DNA of 64,000 bases. It comes from Nocardiopsis kunsanensis DSM 44524. GTDB taxonomy: Bacteria; Actinomycetota; Actinomycetes; Streptosporangiales; Streptosporangiaceae. The position numbers and the translations under genes were made by a program. Below, piece by piece: positions 23,785 through 32,340 of the stretch. Every line of letters starts with the position of its first letter. Within the stretch, counting starts at the first letter, position 1. Location: positions 186,001 through 250,000 of the forward strand of contig NZ_ANAY01000003.1 of assembly GCF_000340965.1 (NCBI RefSeq). Direction: 5' to 3'. The notes beneath the pieces were generated by a model. The model had not been told where the DNA came from. It did no database searches and worked only from the letters and a program-made list of their open reading frames with translations.

Positions 23785-26055
23785 ATGGCGAAACTGTCCC
23801 AACTCCTCGATCGGATCGATTCCGGCACGATCCTGCTCCCGGAGTTCCAGCGCGGATACGTGTGGAACCGCGACCAGGTGCGCGGGCTGATGCGGTCCAT
23901 GTATCTGGAGCATCCGGTCGGCAGCCTGCTGCTGTGGGAGACCTCCGATGCCGACCTGTCGGCGCGGGGCAGCACCTCGGCCAACGGCACCTATTTGATG
24001 CTGTTGGACGGCCAGCAGCGCATCACTTCGCTGTACGGGGTCGTCAAGGGACATCCTCCCGGGTTCTTCGAGGGTGATCCCAAGGCGTTCACCGACCTGT
24101 ACTTCAACGTGGCGGACGAGGAGTTCGCCTTCTACGCGCGCAACCGGATGTCGCAGGACCCGCGGTGGGTGAACGTCACCGAGCTGTTCAACTCCAACGT
24201 CTTCCACTTCCTCGCCCCGCTCGCCGACCTGTACGGGCAGGAGCAGGCCGCTGTCTACCTGGAGCGGCTCAACCGGCTGAGCCAGATCGTCGAGCGCGAG
24301 TTCCACCAGGAGAAGATCACCGGCGCGGACAAGGACGTCGAGGAGGTCGTGGAGATCTTCAACCGGGTCAACTCGGGCGGCACCAAGCTGTCCAAGGGTG
24401 ACCTGGCGTTGGCCAAGGTGTGTGCGCAGTGGCCCGATGCACGCCGTGTGATGCGTGAGTCCATCGATCGCTGGGCCGGGCGCGGATACCAGTTCACCCT
24501 GGACTGGCTGTTGCGGGCGACGACGGCGGTGGCGACCGGCCGTTCCCAGTTCGAGCAGCTGGGCAAGGTGGGGCCCGAGGAGTTCCGCTCCGCTCTGGAG
24601 CGCGCGGCCGTCCACACCGACACGTTCCTGGAAGCGGTCTCGGGCCGGTTGGGTCTGGACCACGACCGGGTCCTGAAGAGCCGCTCCTCCCTCACCATGG
24701 CGGTACGCCTGCTGGAGCTCAACGGTGGCCGGTTCGACGACCGGGCCCACCGCGACAAGGTCCTGTACTGGTACCTGCACTCGGCCCTGTGGGGGCGCTA
24801 CGCCGGCCCCACCGAGACCACCCTGCAGAAGGACTTCGACACGGCGGCGCACAGCGGGGTCGACGGGCTGATCACGGCGCTGGAACGCTCCCGACGCGGT
24901 TCCCTCAACATCCGCCCGCACGACTTCGAAGGAACCCAGGGTTCCCGGTTCTATCCGCTGCTGTATCTGCTGATGCGTTCGGGCAGGGCCCGGGACCTGG
25001 GGACCGGCCGGGAGTTGAGCACGGCGGCGCTGGAGTCGGGCAGCCGGCTGGAGCGGCACATGCTGTTCCCGACCGCTCTGCTGCGCGGGAGCGACGACAA
25101 GGCCGACGCGATCGCCAACTTCTGTTTCCTGGCCGAGGACAACGAGCTGGAGGTGGGCACCCTCGCCCCGCACGAGTTCCTGGACCGGGCCGAGGCCGCC
25201 CACCCCGGGGTGCTCGCCTCTCAGTGGATCCCCGCCGACCCGGAACTGTGGAAGGCCGGGCGCTACCGCGAGTTCCTGGCCACACGCCGCGAGATGCTGG
25301 CCGAGGCCGCGCAGAGCTTCCTGGACGGGTTGCTCGAGGGGACCCTCGACGACGAGCAGGAGCTGCAGCCGCTCACCGTGGTCGCGCAGGAGGCCGGCGA
25401 CCCGCGCAGTGAACAGATCCGTGCCTTGGTCGAGCAGCTGCGGGAGGACGGGTTCGCCGAGCCGGAACTGGACACGGCCATCAGCGACCCCCGCCACGGA
25501 GGGGTGATCGCCGAAGCGGAGGCGTTCTGGCCCGATGGGCTCCAACACGGGCTGGGCAAACCCGTGGTGCTGGAGCTGGACCCGGAACAGGCCGACCTGC
25601 CACGGCTGCAGGAGCTGGGGCACGAGGTGTTCACCTCGGTGGAGGCCCTGGCGGGGTTCGTGGACCGGATCGGGCGAGAGGCCGCCGGTGAGGAGGTCCT
25701 CCACTCGGTGCAGGAGGACGGGCAGGAGAGGGCATCGGACTCCGCCCCGGACACGGCGGACTTCCACAGGGCGATGGTCTCGCTCCACGAGCGGGCCAAG
25801 ACCGAGGCGGGTTACACGCCCTCGCACTTCATCGGCATGATCTCCGAGCTGGGGGCACTGGAGACCGCACGCAAACTGCTCCACGCCCCGGCGGTCTCGG
25901 ACGGGTTCTCCAACCTGTGGGAGCGGGGCCGGTTGGACCTGACGGTGGAGGCGCTGGTCCTGCGCCCGGAGTTCTCCTCGCTGTTCACCGACGAGGAACT
26001 GGACCGGGCGCGGGGCCGCCTGGACCAGTTCGGGTACCGGGTCACGGAGGGTTAG
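23785..26055 (+). CDS. DUF262 (GmrS-like, ParB-fold) protein
   Basis: 756 residues; GGAGG lies nine bases before the ATG. The N-terminal 250 residues are DUF262: ILLPEFQRGYVWNRDQVRGL, LEHPVGSLLLWE, MLLDGQQRITSLYG (about 72-85) and FNRVNSGGTKLSKGDLALAK. The DGQQR motif is the NTPase/nuclease signature of the GmrS half of GmrSD modification-dependent restriction enzymes. The following 250 residues resemble the usual DUF262 helical extension, but no HNH motif of the DUF1524/GmrD half is visible. The last 200 residues are acidic and unknown. It probably forms a unit with the RelE-helicase just upstream; anti-phage activity is inferred from family and pairing. Confidence 0.8.
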   Translation: MAKLSQLLDRIDSGTILLPEFQRGYVWNRDQVRGLMRSMYLEHPVGSLLLWETSDADLSARGSTSANGTYLMLLDGQQRITSLYGVVKGHPPGFFEGDPKAFTDLYFNVADEEFAFYARNRMSQDPRWVNVTELFNSNVFHFLAPLADLYGQEQAAVYLERLNRLSQIVEREFHQEKITGADKDVEEVVEIFNRVNSGGTKLSKGDLALAKVCAQWPDARRVMRESIDRWAGRGYQFTLDWLLRATTAVATGRSQFEQLGKVGPEEFRSALERAAVHTDTFLEAVSGRLGLDHDRVLKSRSSLTMAVRLLELNGGRFDDRAHRDKVLYWYLHSALWGRYAGPTETTLQKDFDTAAHSGVDGLITALERSRRGSLNIRPHDFEGTQGSRFYPLLYLLMRSGRARDLGTGRELSTAALESGSRLERHMLFPTALLRGSDDKADAIANFCFLAEDNELEVGTLAPHEFLDRAEAAHPGVLASQWIPADPELWKAGRYREFLATRREMLAEAAQSFLDGLLEGTLDDEQELQPLTVVAQEAGDPRSEQIRALVEQLREDGFAEPELDTAISDPRHGGVIAEAEAFWPDGLQHGLGKPVVLELDPEQADLPRLQELGHEVFTSVEALAGFVDRIGREAAGEEVLHSVQEDGQERASDSAPDTADFHRAMVSLHERAKTEAGYTPSHFIGMISELGALETARKLLHAPAVSDGFSNLWERGRLDLTVEALVLRPEFSSLFTDEELDRARGRLDQFGYRVTEG

Positions 26056-26170
26056 GACGCCGGTGGGGGCGTGTCCGGGGGCTGCCCGGCCTGCGTGGTG
26101 TGCGGGGTGTGGTCCCCCAGCGCATGCGGCGGGACCGCGGAACCGGGACGGCTCGGTGTTCTCGCCGGGG

Positions 26171-26196
26171 GCGGGGCGCGCGGCGGCGCGCCCCGC
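26171..26196. terminator. GC hairpin between convergent genes
   Basis: GCGGGGCGCG (26171-26180) pairs perfectly with CGCGCCCCGC (26187-26196) around a six-base loop. It sits in the 205-bp gap between the convergent DUF262 and cds1 genes and may end both transcripts. Confidence 0.65.
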
Positions 26197-26260
26197 CGCG
26201 GACGCGGACCGGATCCGGTACGGGGTGTAGCGGCCGGAGGCGCGGGGCGTCCCGGCGCGC

Positions 26261-27463
26261 TCAGGACCTCCTGGCGGCGGGGACGGAACCCGCGGGCTCG
26301 GTCCACTTCCCGGTCGCCAGGAAGTCCCCCAGCGTCTTGGTGTAGGGGCCCAGGTCGTGCCCGAGGGTCTGCTTGACCCACGCGTCGTCGTAGTAGTTGT
26401 GCATGTACCGCTCGCCCCGGTCGCACATGAGCATGACCACGCTGCCCTGCTTGCCGTCGGCGAGCATCTCGGCGACGATCCGCAGCGCGCCCCACAGGTT
26501 GGTGCCGGTGGAGGGGCCGGCGCGGTGGCCCAGGCGCGACAGGAGCAGGCGCATGGCCGCGATGGAGGCGGCGTCGGGCACCGAGATCATCCGGTCCACG
26601 ACCGCGGGCATGAACGAGGGTTCGACCGTGGGGCGGCCGATCCCCTCGATCCGGGACGCTTTGCCCTGGGTCCAGGTGGAGGGGTCCGGCCACCGGCTCT
26701 TGGGGCGGCCCTGATTGGCCACCCAGTTGGGGAAGAACGCCGAGTTCTGCGGGTCGACGACGCACACGCGGGTGTCGCGGCGGCTGAAGCGGATGTGGCG
26801 TCCGATGGTGGCGCTCGTGCCTCCGGTGCCGGCGCCGATCACCATCCATTCGGGTTCGGGGTGGCGTTCCTCGGCGATCTGCCGGAAGACCGTCGCCGCC
26901 ACGTTGTGGTCGTCGCGGTAGTCGTAGGCGCGTTCGGCGTAGGTGAACTGGTCCATGAAGTGGCCCGTGGGTTCGGCCTCGGCCAAGCGGGCGGCGGCCT
27001 TCTCGATGTCGCCGTCGGCCCCGGGGTCCTTGACCTCTCCCCCGTAGGACTTGATGAGTTCCACTTTCTCCCGGCTGGTGCTCCTGGGCACCACGGCCGT
27101 GAACTTCAGATCCAGCAGTTGCGCGAAGTAGGCCTCGGAGACCGCGGTGGAGCCGCTGGAGGCCTCGAAGACGTGGGTGTCCGGTTTGAGCCATCCGGTG
27201 CACAGGGCGTGCAGGTACAGGGCCCGGGCCATGCGGTGTTTGAGGCTGCCGGAAGGGTGGACGGACTCGTCCTTGACGTAGAGGTCGATGCCCCAGTCCA
27301 CGGGGAGCGGGAAGTTGAAGACGTGGGTGTCCGCCGACCGTGTGGCGTCGGCGTGCAGCAGCCGGACGGCCTCTTTCACCCAGGCCCGTTCACGACCGTT
27401 GTGGTGGTCGACGATCCGGGTCGTGGGGGTGACCGTGTCCTGTTCGTTCTGTGTCGTGGCCAT
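26261..27463 (-). CDS. cds1: PLP-dependent L-cysteine desulfhydrase Cds1
   Basis: 400 residues. A fold-type II PLP enzyme close to Mycobacterium tuberculosis Cds1 (Rv3684), which breaks L-cysteine into H2S, pyruvate and ammonia. The PLP Lys lies in HPSGSLKHRMA (near residue 75). The phosphate loop is VIGAGTGGTSATIG, and FEASSGSTAVSEAYFAQLL resembles the substrate loop of cysteine synthases. Length and the C-terminal WVKQTLGHDLGPYTKTLGDF segment match the Cds1 group rather than CysK. The enzyme is cytosolic and supports sulfur metabolism and redox balance. It stands alone, 211 bp upstream of a lipoprotein gene on the same strand. Confidence 0.85.
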   Translation of the reverse strand: MATTQNEQDTVTPTTRIVDHHNGRERAWVKEAVRLLHADATRSADTHVFNFPLPVDWGIDLYVKDESVHPSGSLKHRMARALYLHALCTGWLKPDTHVFEASSGSTAVSEAYFAQLLDLKFTAVVPRSTSREKVELIKSYGGEVKDPGADGDIEKAAARLAEAEPTGHFMDQFTYAERAYDYRDDHNVAATVFRQIAEERHPEPEWMVIGAGTGGTSATIGRHIRFSRRDTRVCVVDPQNSAFFPNWVANQGRPKSRWPDPSTWTQGKASRIEGIGRPTVEPSFMPAVVDRMISVPDAASIAAMRLLLSRLGHRAGPSTGTNLWGALRIVAEMLADGKQGSVVMLMCDRGERYMHNYYDDAWVKQTLGHDLGPYTKTLGDFLATGKWTEPAGSVPAARRS

Positions 27464-27674
27464 GGGCCGGGGCTACCCCCGCAGCGGCACCGGAGATCGC
27501 TCTCGGGACGGAGTCCCTGGCCGAGCGCCTGTTTCCACCCTGTTTCTGGGTCTTGGCCCCCGGCGGCAGGGCGGGTTTCGGCCCCTCCGCTTCACCGGCT
27601 CGGGAGGGACCGTCGCGGTTTCCGGTGCGGGGTTCGGTGTACCGGCCGAGCAGGGGTCACGGCCGGACCGGGGG

Positions 27675-28016
27675 TCAGCTCGCGGGCTGGTCGTCGACCA
27701 GGACGTCGAACTCCACGTCGGAGCCCTCGACCGAGGTCGTGGTGACGGTCACGCCGTAGGTCTGGCCGTCCGCGGTGAGTTCGCAGCGGATGGAGGAGTC
27801 GACCTCGGCGGGCAGGTCCTCGGAGCAGGTGAGGTCGTCGGGGGCGCGGCCGACCTGTTGCTCCAGTTCCAGGGCCGCCTGCTCGGCGACGTCCTCGCTG
27901 GCGACCGCGGCGGGGCCGCCGATGCTGAAGTCGAACGAGCACCCGGTGGCGAGGAGCACCGCCACCGCCCCCAGGGACGCTCCTGCAACGACTCGGCCCT
28001 GTTTCACCTGCGACAT
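27675..28016 (-). CDS. DUF4333 lipoprotein
   Basis: 113 residues from ATG at 28016 with GGAGG seven bases upstream. A lipoprotein signal peptide ends in the lipobox LATGC at residues 22-26. The mature part is a DUF4333 domain (VAEQAALELEQQVGRAPDDL, TCSEDLPAEVDSSIRCELTA, VTVTTTSVEGSDVEFDVLVD) with two Cys likely disulfide-bonded. It should be attached to the outer face of the membrane. The function of this actinobacterial family is unknown. Confidence 0.85.
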   Translation of the reverse strand: MSQVKQGRVVAGASLGAVAVLLATGCSFDFSIGGPAAVASEDVAEQAALELEQQVGRAPDDLTCSEDLPAEVDSSIRCELTADGQTYGVTVTTTSVEGSDVEFDVLVDDQPAS

Positions 28017-28246
28017 GTCTGACCTCCTTGTTGGTCTGTGTTGTGCCACGTGGTGGGACGCAGAGGACGGGGTTCGGGTTCCCGGGACGGCATCACGCAT
28101 CGGACATGGGGCGGGAAGGGCCGTTGGCCGCAGGAACCTGCTGAGGCAGGAGCGCCGGGGCCGTCGCCGACGCTGTCGGCGGCAGGCCCCCGCCCCGGCC
28201 GTTCCGGGGGACGGGTGCAGCGGCCGTTCCCACGCCCGCCCCGGGC

Positions 28247-28545
28247 TCAGGGCGCCACGCCCGAGCGCTGGTACAGGTCGCCGGTAGGCCTCGGCGTTGC
28301 GGACCCAGGTGCGGGTGGCCAGGACCTGTTCCCGGGCGGCCTTGGTCTGCTGCCGGCGCAGTTCGGGATCCTCGGCGAGCGCGGCGGGGTCCTCGGGCGG
28401 TACCAGGGTTCCGGCGCGGCCCACGTGCAGGGCGACGGTGGCGTTCTTGTGGTCGCTGGCGGCGTGCAGGACGGCGGGACGCAGGCGGTGGGCCAGGGCG
28501 GTGACGTCGGTGACGGCGGCGTCGGCGCGTTCGGGCAGGTCGGTG
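28247..28545 (-). pseudogene. Deleted copy of the glycosyltransferase gene at 40688
   Basis: The minus strand carries TDVTALAHRLRPAVLHAASD and HKNATVALHVGRA joined directly to GTLVPPEDPAALAEDPELRR and TKAAREQVLATRTWVRNAEA. In the full gene these segments are about 220 codons apart, so the catalytic region has been deleted, probably by recombination between two GCGCGGCCC-like sites encoding GRA. A further one-base change near 28281 shifts the last ten codons (DLYQRSGVAP). Nothing upstream matches the membrane domain. Flanking bases 28017-28246 and 28546-28730 hold no supported gene. Confidence 0.8.
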
Positions 28546-28730
28546 AGGGGGCGAGCGTTCTCGGGCATCCGGTGCCCGTTCTCGCCGGATGGGCCAGGGC
28601 GTGGAGCATGCCAGGACCGTGCTTGGCCGCGGTCGCTACGCCGGAACGCGCTGCGCAGAATCTGCGGGCATCCCGACTCGGCCCCGGCGAAGGTGCACGG
28701 GTCCGGAACTGGGCCACCACAAAGAACAAA

Positions 28731-28760
28731 CCTGCCCGACCACGTGAAGGGCCGGGCAGA
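28731..28760 (-). terminator. Terminator of the polyol catabolic operon
   Basis: CTGCCCG (28732-28738) pairs with CGGGCAG (28753-28759). On the minus strand the stem is followed by a T-rich run (GGTTTGTTCTTTG), a fairly classical intrinsic terminator about 90 bases after the lerI stop codon. Confidence 0.55.
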
Positions 28761-28851
28761 TCCAGTACCGCATCAGCCGAGGTTCACCCCGTCGCGACGG
28801 GCACACCCCGGCTGACACGGCCTCAGCGCACCATCGTCATACTCGCCGACC

Positions 28852-29649
28852 TCAGCGCTCACCGGTTCCGGCACACCACCGGGAACCGGCTCGCAGTAGC
28901 TCTACGAAATCTTCCGCGTGCCATGCGGCACGTCCGACGAAGAGCCCATCGACGTCTTCCAGGGCGAGCAGGTCGGGCATGTTGTCCAACGTCACGGAGC
29001 CCCCGTAGAGCAAACCCGCCACGACGCCCCCGTACTCGCTCCGCAACGCGGCGAACGGCCCCGCCAATTCTTCTCCCCGTGCCGGGCGGCCGAGTGCCCC
29101 GATGGCCCAACGAGGCTCGTAGGCGATGAGCACCTGGGCCAGTTCCTGTCTCTGCAGACCGGCCAAGGCTCCGCGGGCTTGGGCCAGGATGTAGGAGCAG
29201 GTATGGCCACGGTCGCGGGTCTCAGCGGGCTCGCCGATGCACAGCAGGGGCACCAGCCCGTGCCGCAGCGCCGACTCGACCTTGAAGCGAGTGGTCTCGA
29301 CGGTCTCATGGAAATGCGTCCGGCGCTCGGAATGGCCGATTTCGACCATCGTCGCGCCCGCATCCTTGACTTGCGGCATCGAGACCTCGCCCGTCCAGGC
29401 ACCGCTGTCCTGCCAGTGCGCGTTCTGCGCGCCGACTCGAAAGCCTCCGACGGTGTTGGCCCACCGGCCGAGTCGTTCGGCGACCGTGGCAATCGCCGTA
29501 TGGGAAGGGATCACGAAGGCTTCGACACCCCGGGTCAGACCGGCGTCGTCCTCGACGGCGGCGGCGACCGTGTCCGCGTATTCTCCGGCCTCTGCCAGAG
29601 TCTTGTTCATCTTCCAGCTCGTGCCGATCCACAGCTTCGACTTCTGCAT
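28852..29649 (-). CDS. lerI: Triose-phosphate-isomerase-like L-erythrulose-1-phosphate isomerase
   Basis: 265 residues, TIM-barrel of the TpiA family. The catalytic Lys is in SWKMNK (residue 14), the electrophilic His in IGHSERR near 106, the base Glu in AYEPRWAIGALG near 176, and the phosphate loop in LLYGGSV. In the M. smegmatis erythritol/threitol pathway a TpiA homologue (LerI) converts L-erythrulose 1-phosphate to D-erythrulose 4-phosphate; the neighbouring genes match that pathway, so this is not the glycolytic enzyme. The ATG overlaps the lerK stop by one base. It is the last gene of the derI-lerK-lerI transcript. The assignment rests on gene context as well as family. Confidence 0.85.
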   Translation of the reverse strand: MQKSKLWIGTSWKMNKTLAEAGEYADTVAAAVEDDAGLTRGVEAFVIPSHTAIATVAERLGRWANTVGGFRVGAQNAHWQDSGAWTGEVSMPQVKDAGATMVEIGHSERRTHFHETVETTRFKVESALRHGLVPLLCIGEPAETRDRGHTCSYILAQARGALAGLQRQELAQVLIAYEPRWAIGALGRPARGEELAGPFAALRSEYGGVVAGLLYGGSVTLDNMPDLLALEDVDGLFVGRAAWHAEDFVELLRAGSRWCAGTGER

Positions 29650-31376
29650 TATTTCGTGCCGCGGAAATGCTCTGCGAGGGTTTCCATGAGCACGGCGAAG
29701 GAGGTCGCCCCGGGGTCCGGTGTGCCACGCGACTTCTCACCCAGCGCACGGGACCGCCCCAGTCGCGCTGTGAGGTCGGAGGTCTCCTCAGCAGCAGCTT
29801 TCGCCGCAACCGCTGCAGCAGAAGTTGCGGTGGCCAGGTCACCCGGCGTTTTCCATTCGTACTCGAGCGCCGTGGCGAAGGGCAGCGCCGCATCGATCAT
29901 GGTTTTGTCCCCCGGTGTGGCACCGCCTACGCGGTGCACCGCCTGCACGCCGTCCAACAACGCTCGGACCGTGGTGTCCTCGTCCTCGCCACCGTGGTCG
30001 CCCAGCGCGCCTCCGGCGGCGGTGAGTGCGGCGGCCCAGAGCGCCCCGGACGTGCCACCGGCCGACTCGGACCATGCCGTGCCCGCGTGCACAAGGAGTG
30101 TGCACGCACCTGCCCCGCGATCCAGGGCCCGACGGCCGGCTCGCACCGCCCCGCCGGAGCCGACCACCATGGCGTGGCCGTGGTCTCCGTCGCCGGCGAT
30201 CGCGTCGATGCGCCCCCAGTCTTCCTCGTGTTGCCTGCAGCGGCATTCGAAGAGTTCGAGGACTTCCTGGACCTTTGCGGCGAGCGCTCGGGAATCAGCT
30301 GAGGCCGGCGGAACCTCTTCTTCGCCCGGCGTGTAGATCTCGGTCCGTCGGGGAGCGTCCCACGACTGCTCGAGCCCCTTCGGGAGACCGCGCCGGAAGG
30401 CGGGCGTGTCCGCGGGGGCGAGCCAGTACTGTTCGAGCTCGTCGTCGAGGAACACGAGAGTCAAGGACAACCCCGCCATGTCCAAGCTGGTGACGAACTC
30501 GCCGACCTCGGGCCGGACCGGTGTCAGTCCCGACTCCTCGAGCCGCTCGGCGAGCCGGGCGTAGACGACGAAGAGTTCTTCGTACTTGACCCTGCCCAGG
30601 CCGTTCAGCACGACGGCGACGCGGCCGGAGTGGGCCTCGGGCGCTTCCGCGATGACCCCGTCGAAGAGCAGGTCGGCCACCTCGGAGGCGGTGCCCATGG
30701 GAAGGTCCTTGATCCCGGGCTCTCCGTGGATACCGAGCCCCACCCCCATCGTGCCGGCGCCCACACCGAAGAGCGCATCGTCGGCTCCTGGCAGCGTGCA
30801 TCCATCGAACGCCGCGCCCAGGGATCTGGTTGCGTCGTTGGCCTTCCAGGCGATCCGCTCCGCCTCGCCGAGGTCTGCCCCGGCTTCGATGGCCGCCCCT
30901 GCGATTTTGAAGACCGGCAGGTCCCCGGCGATGCCGCGCCGTTCCCGGTGCTTTTCGGGCGGGTTGGAGGCGATGTCGTCGCTCACCGCGACGATACGGA
31001 CGTCGATGCCCTCAGCACGGAGCTTCTCCGCGGCACTACCGAAATGCAGGACGTCCCCGGCATAGTTGCCGAAGCCGAGGATCACGCCGCCGCCGTTCTC
31101 CGCGTTGCGGGCAACGGAGTAGACCTGTGATGCCGAGGGGGAGGAGAAGATGTTGCCGCAGGGGGCGCCATGGGCCATACCCGGGCCCACCCATCCGGCG
31201 AACGCCGGGTAGTGCCCTGACCCCCCGCCGACCACCAGTGCAGGCTGCCCGGCCGGGGTTCGGCGGGAGCGGACCACACCGCCGTGTACGGCCGTGGCGT
31301 ACTGATGATTGGCCATGGCGAAAGCTTGGACGGCTTCGTGGGAGAAGTCTGCCGGCGAGTTGAGAAGGAAGGTCAT
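29649..31376 (-). CDS. lerK: Dihydroxyacetone-kinase-type L-erythrulose kinase (DhaK-DhaL fusion)
   Basis: 575 residues from ATG at 31376 with AAGGA six bases upstream. The N-terminal 330 residues are a DhaK domain: LVVGGGSGHYPAFAGWVG, GVILGFGNYAGD and GLGIHGEPG, whose His forms the covalent hemiaminal with the ketose. The C-terminal 200 residues are DhaL, the ATP-binding part: AIAGDGDHGHAM, GGTSGALWAAALTAAGGAL and GDKTMIDAALPF. Single-chain ATP-dependent kinases of this build phosphorylate dihydroxyacetone or tetruloses. With EltD, LerI and DerI present, L-erythrulose 1-phosphate is the expected product. D-erythrulose or dihydroxyacetone as substrate remains possible. Confidence 0.85.
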   Translation of the reverse strand: MTFLLNSPADFSHEAVQAFAMANHQYATAVHGGVVRSRRTPAGQPALVVGGGSGHYPAFAGWVGPGMAHGAPCGNIFSSPSASQVYSVARNAENGGGVILGFGNYAGDVLHFGSAAEKLRAEGIDVRIVAVSDDIASNPPEKHRERRGIAGDLPVFKIAGAAIEAGADLGEAERIAWKANDATRSLGAAFDGCTLPGADDALFGVGAGTMGVGLGIHGEPGIKDLPMGTASEVADLLFDGVIAEAPEAHSGRVAVVLNGLGRVKYEELFVVYARLAERLEESGLTPVRPEVGEFVTSLDMAGLSLTLVFLDDELEQYWLAPADTPAFRRGLPKGLEQSWDAPRRTEIYTPGEEEVPPASADSRALAAKVQEVLELFECRCRQHEEDWGRIDAIAGDGDHGHAMVVGSGGAVRAGRRALDRGAGACTLLVHAGTAWSESAGGTSGALWAAALTAAGGALGDHGGEDEDTTVRALLDGVQAVHRVGGATPGDKTMIDAALPFATALEYEWKTPGDLATATSAAAVAAKAAAEETSDLTARLGRSRALGEKSRGTPDPGATSFAVLMETLAEHFRGTK

Positions 31377-31500
31377 GACAGTCCTTGGGGGTTGCACGAG
31401 TCATGCTCGGTCGACTTGGCGGGGACAAAAACTGCGGCTGGTGCGCATAACCTTTCAGCCGGGCCCGCAGGGGTCAACACCTGGGCCGACAATATTTCTC

Positions 31501-31974
31501 TCAGGTGCAGCTTCCTGTTTGTTCAAAATCGATGAGGGCCTGAACCTTCTCGGCCGACGCGCTCGAAGAATCGAATTCGTGGGTCAGCCATTCTCGGACC
31601 AGCTTGCGGGCGAGCTCCATTCCGATCACCCGTTGGCCGATGCACAGGACCTGGGCATTGTTCGACAGGACGGAACGCTCTACCGAATAGGCATCGTGCG
31701 CGGTCACGGCACGGACGCCCTCGACCTTGTTCGCGGACATCGCGACGCCGAGGCCGGTGCCGCAGATCAGTAGCGCGCGATCCGCTTCACCTGCGGCTAC
31801 CAGCTGGGCGGCTGCAACGGCGATGGACGGGTAAGCTTCGGTCCCCTCCGCACCGACACCCACGTCGCGCACCGAAGACACGCGTTCATGATCTTTGAGT
31901 TCCTCTTTGAGGAACTCTTTGTACTGAAATCCCGCATCGTCCGACCCGACCACTACACTGAAACGTTTCCCCAT
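31501..31974 (-). CDS. derI: RpiB-family D-erythrulose-4-phosphate isomerase
   Basis: 157 residues from ATG at 31974 with AAGGAGA five bases upstream. RpiB/LacAB fold: [39 protein letters not shown] with the catalytic Cys, and [20 protein letters not shown]. In M. smegmatis, DerI interconverts D-erythrulose 4-phosphate and D-erythrose 4-phosphate, which enters the pentose phosphate pathway. First gene of the leftward operon, with a 124-bp gap before lerK. Gene context makes DerI more likely than ribose-5-phosphate isomerase B. Confidence 0.85.
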   Translation of the reverse strand: MGKRFSVVVGSDDAGFQYKEFLKEELKDHERVSSVRDVGVGAEGTEAYPSIAVAAAQLVAAGEADRALLICGTGLGVAMSANKVEGVRAVTAHDAYSVERSVLSNNAQVLCIGQRVIGMELARKLVREWLTHEFDSSSASAEKVQALIDFEQTGSCT

Positions 31975-32340
31975 AGCGGTTTCTCCTTGTCGTGAAGAAC
32001 GAAGATGCCGATTCTCAGCACCGTCTTCAGCTTGGTCCAGCGGCGAACAGATGTCAAGGACACATGTTCTGCGCCTGCTCGGCCGGGGCACGGCCACCGC
32101 CAGGAGCGGGCCGGAGGGGCGCCACCAGGCTTGCGGCGACAGCAACGGGCACCGCAACGTCCTGCCCATCCGGCACCGCGCAACCCCCTGATCAGCCGGG
32201 ACACCGCGAGCGCCCCAAGATGATGAACGAATGTGCTTGACACGTGTTCTGAGCATTCTAGGATGGTGGCCCGTGACCTGCATCACCACGACCAGCGGCT
32301 CGGAGTCCCCCTCCACCGCAGCCGGCATGAGGAGCCAACG
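31975..32340. promoter_or_regulatory. Divergent promoter/operator region of the polyol operons
   Basis: Rightward promoter: TTGACA (32237-32242), a 16-bp spacer and TAGGAT (32259-32264). Leftward: TTGACA on the minus strand (32057-32052) with a weak CAAGCT at 32034-32029. Each -35 is next to a similar palindrome-like site, GACACATGTTC (32060-32070) and GACACGTGTTC (32239-32249). The second overlaps the rightward -35 and spacer. These look like operators for a shared regulator, probably the SorC protein at 38131. No gene lies in the region. Confidence 0.65.

Noticed and set aside
23146-25884. 912-codon open frame on the minus strand across the DUF262 gene
   Set aside because: Antisense shadow caused by high GC at third positions; no family resemblance and no ribosome site.
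28546-28730. Possible tRNA or small RNA between the glycosyltransferase relic and the polyol operon terminator
   Set aside because: No cloverleaf or T-loop sequence could be fitted; only the terminator hairpin is convincing.
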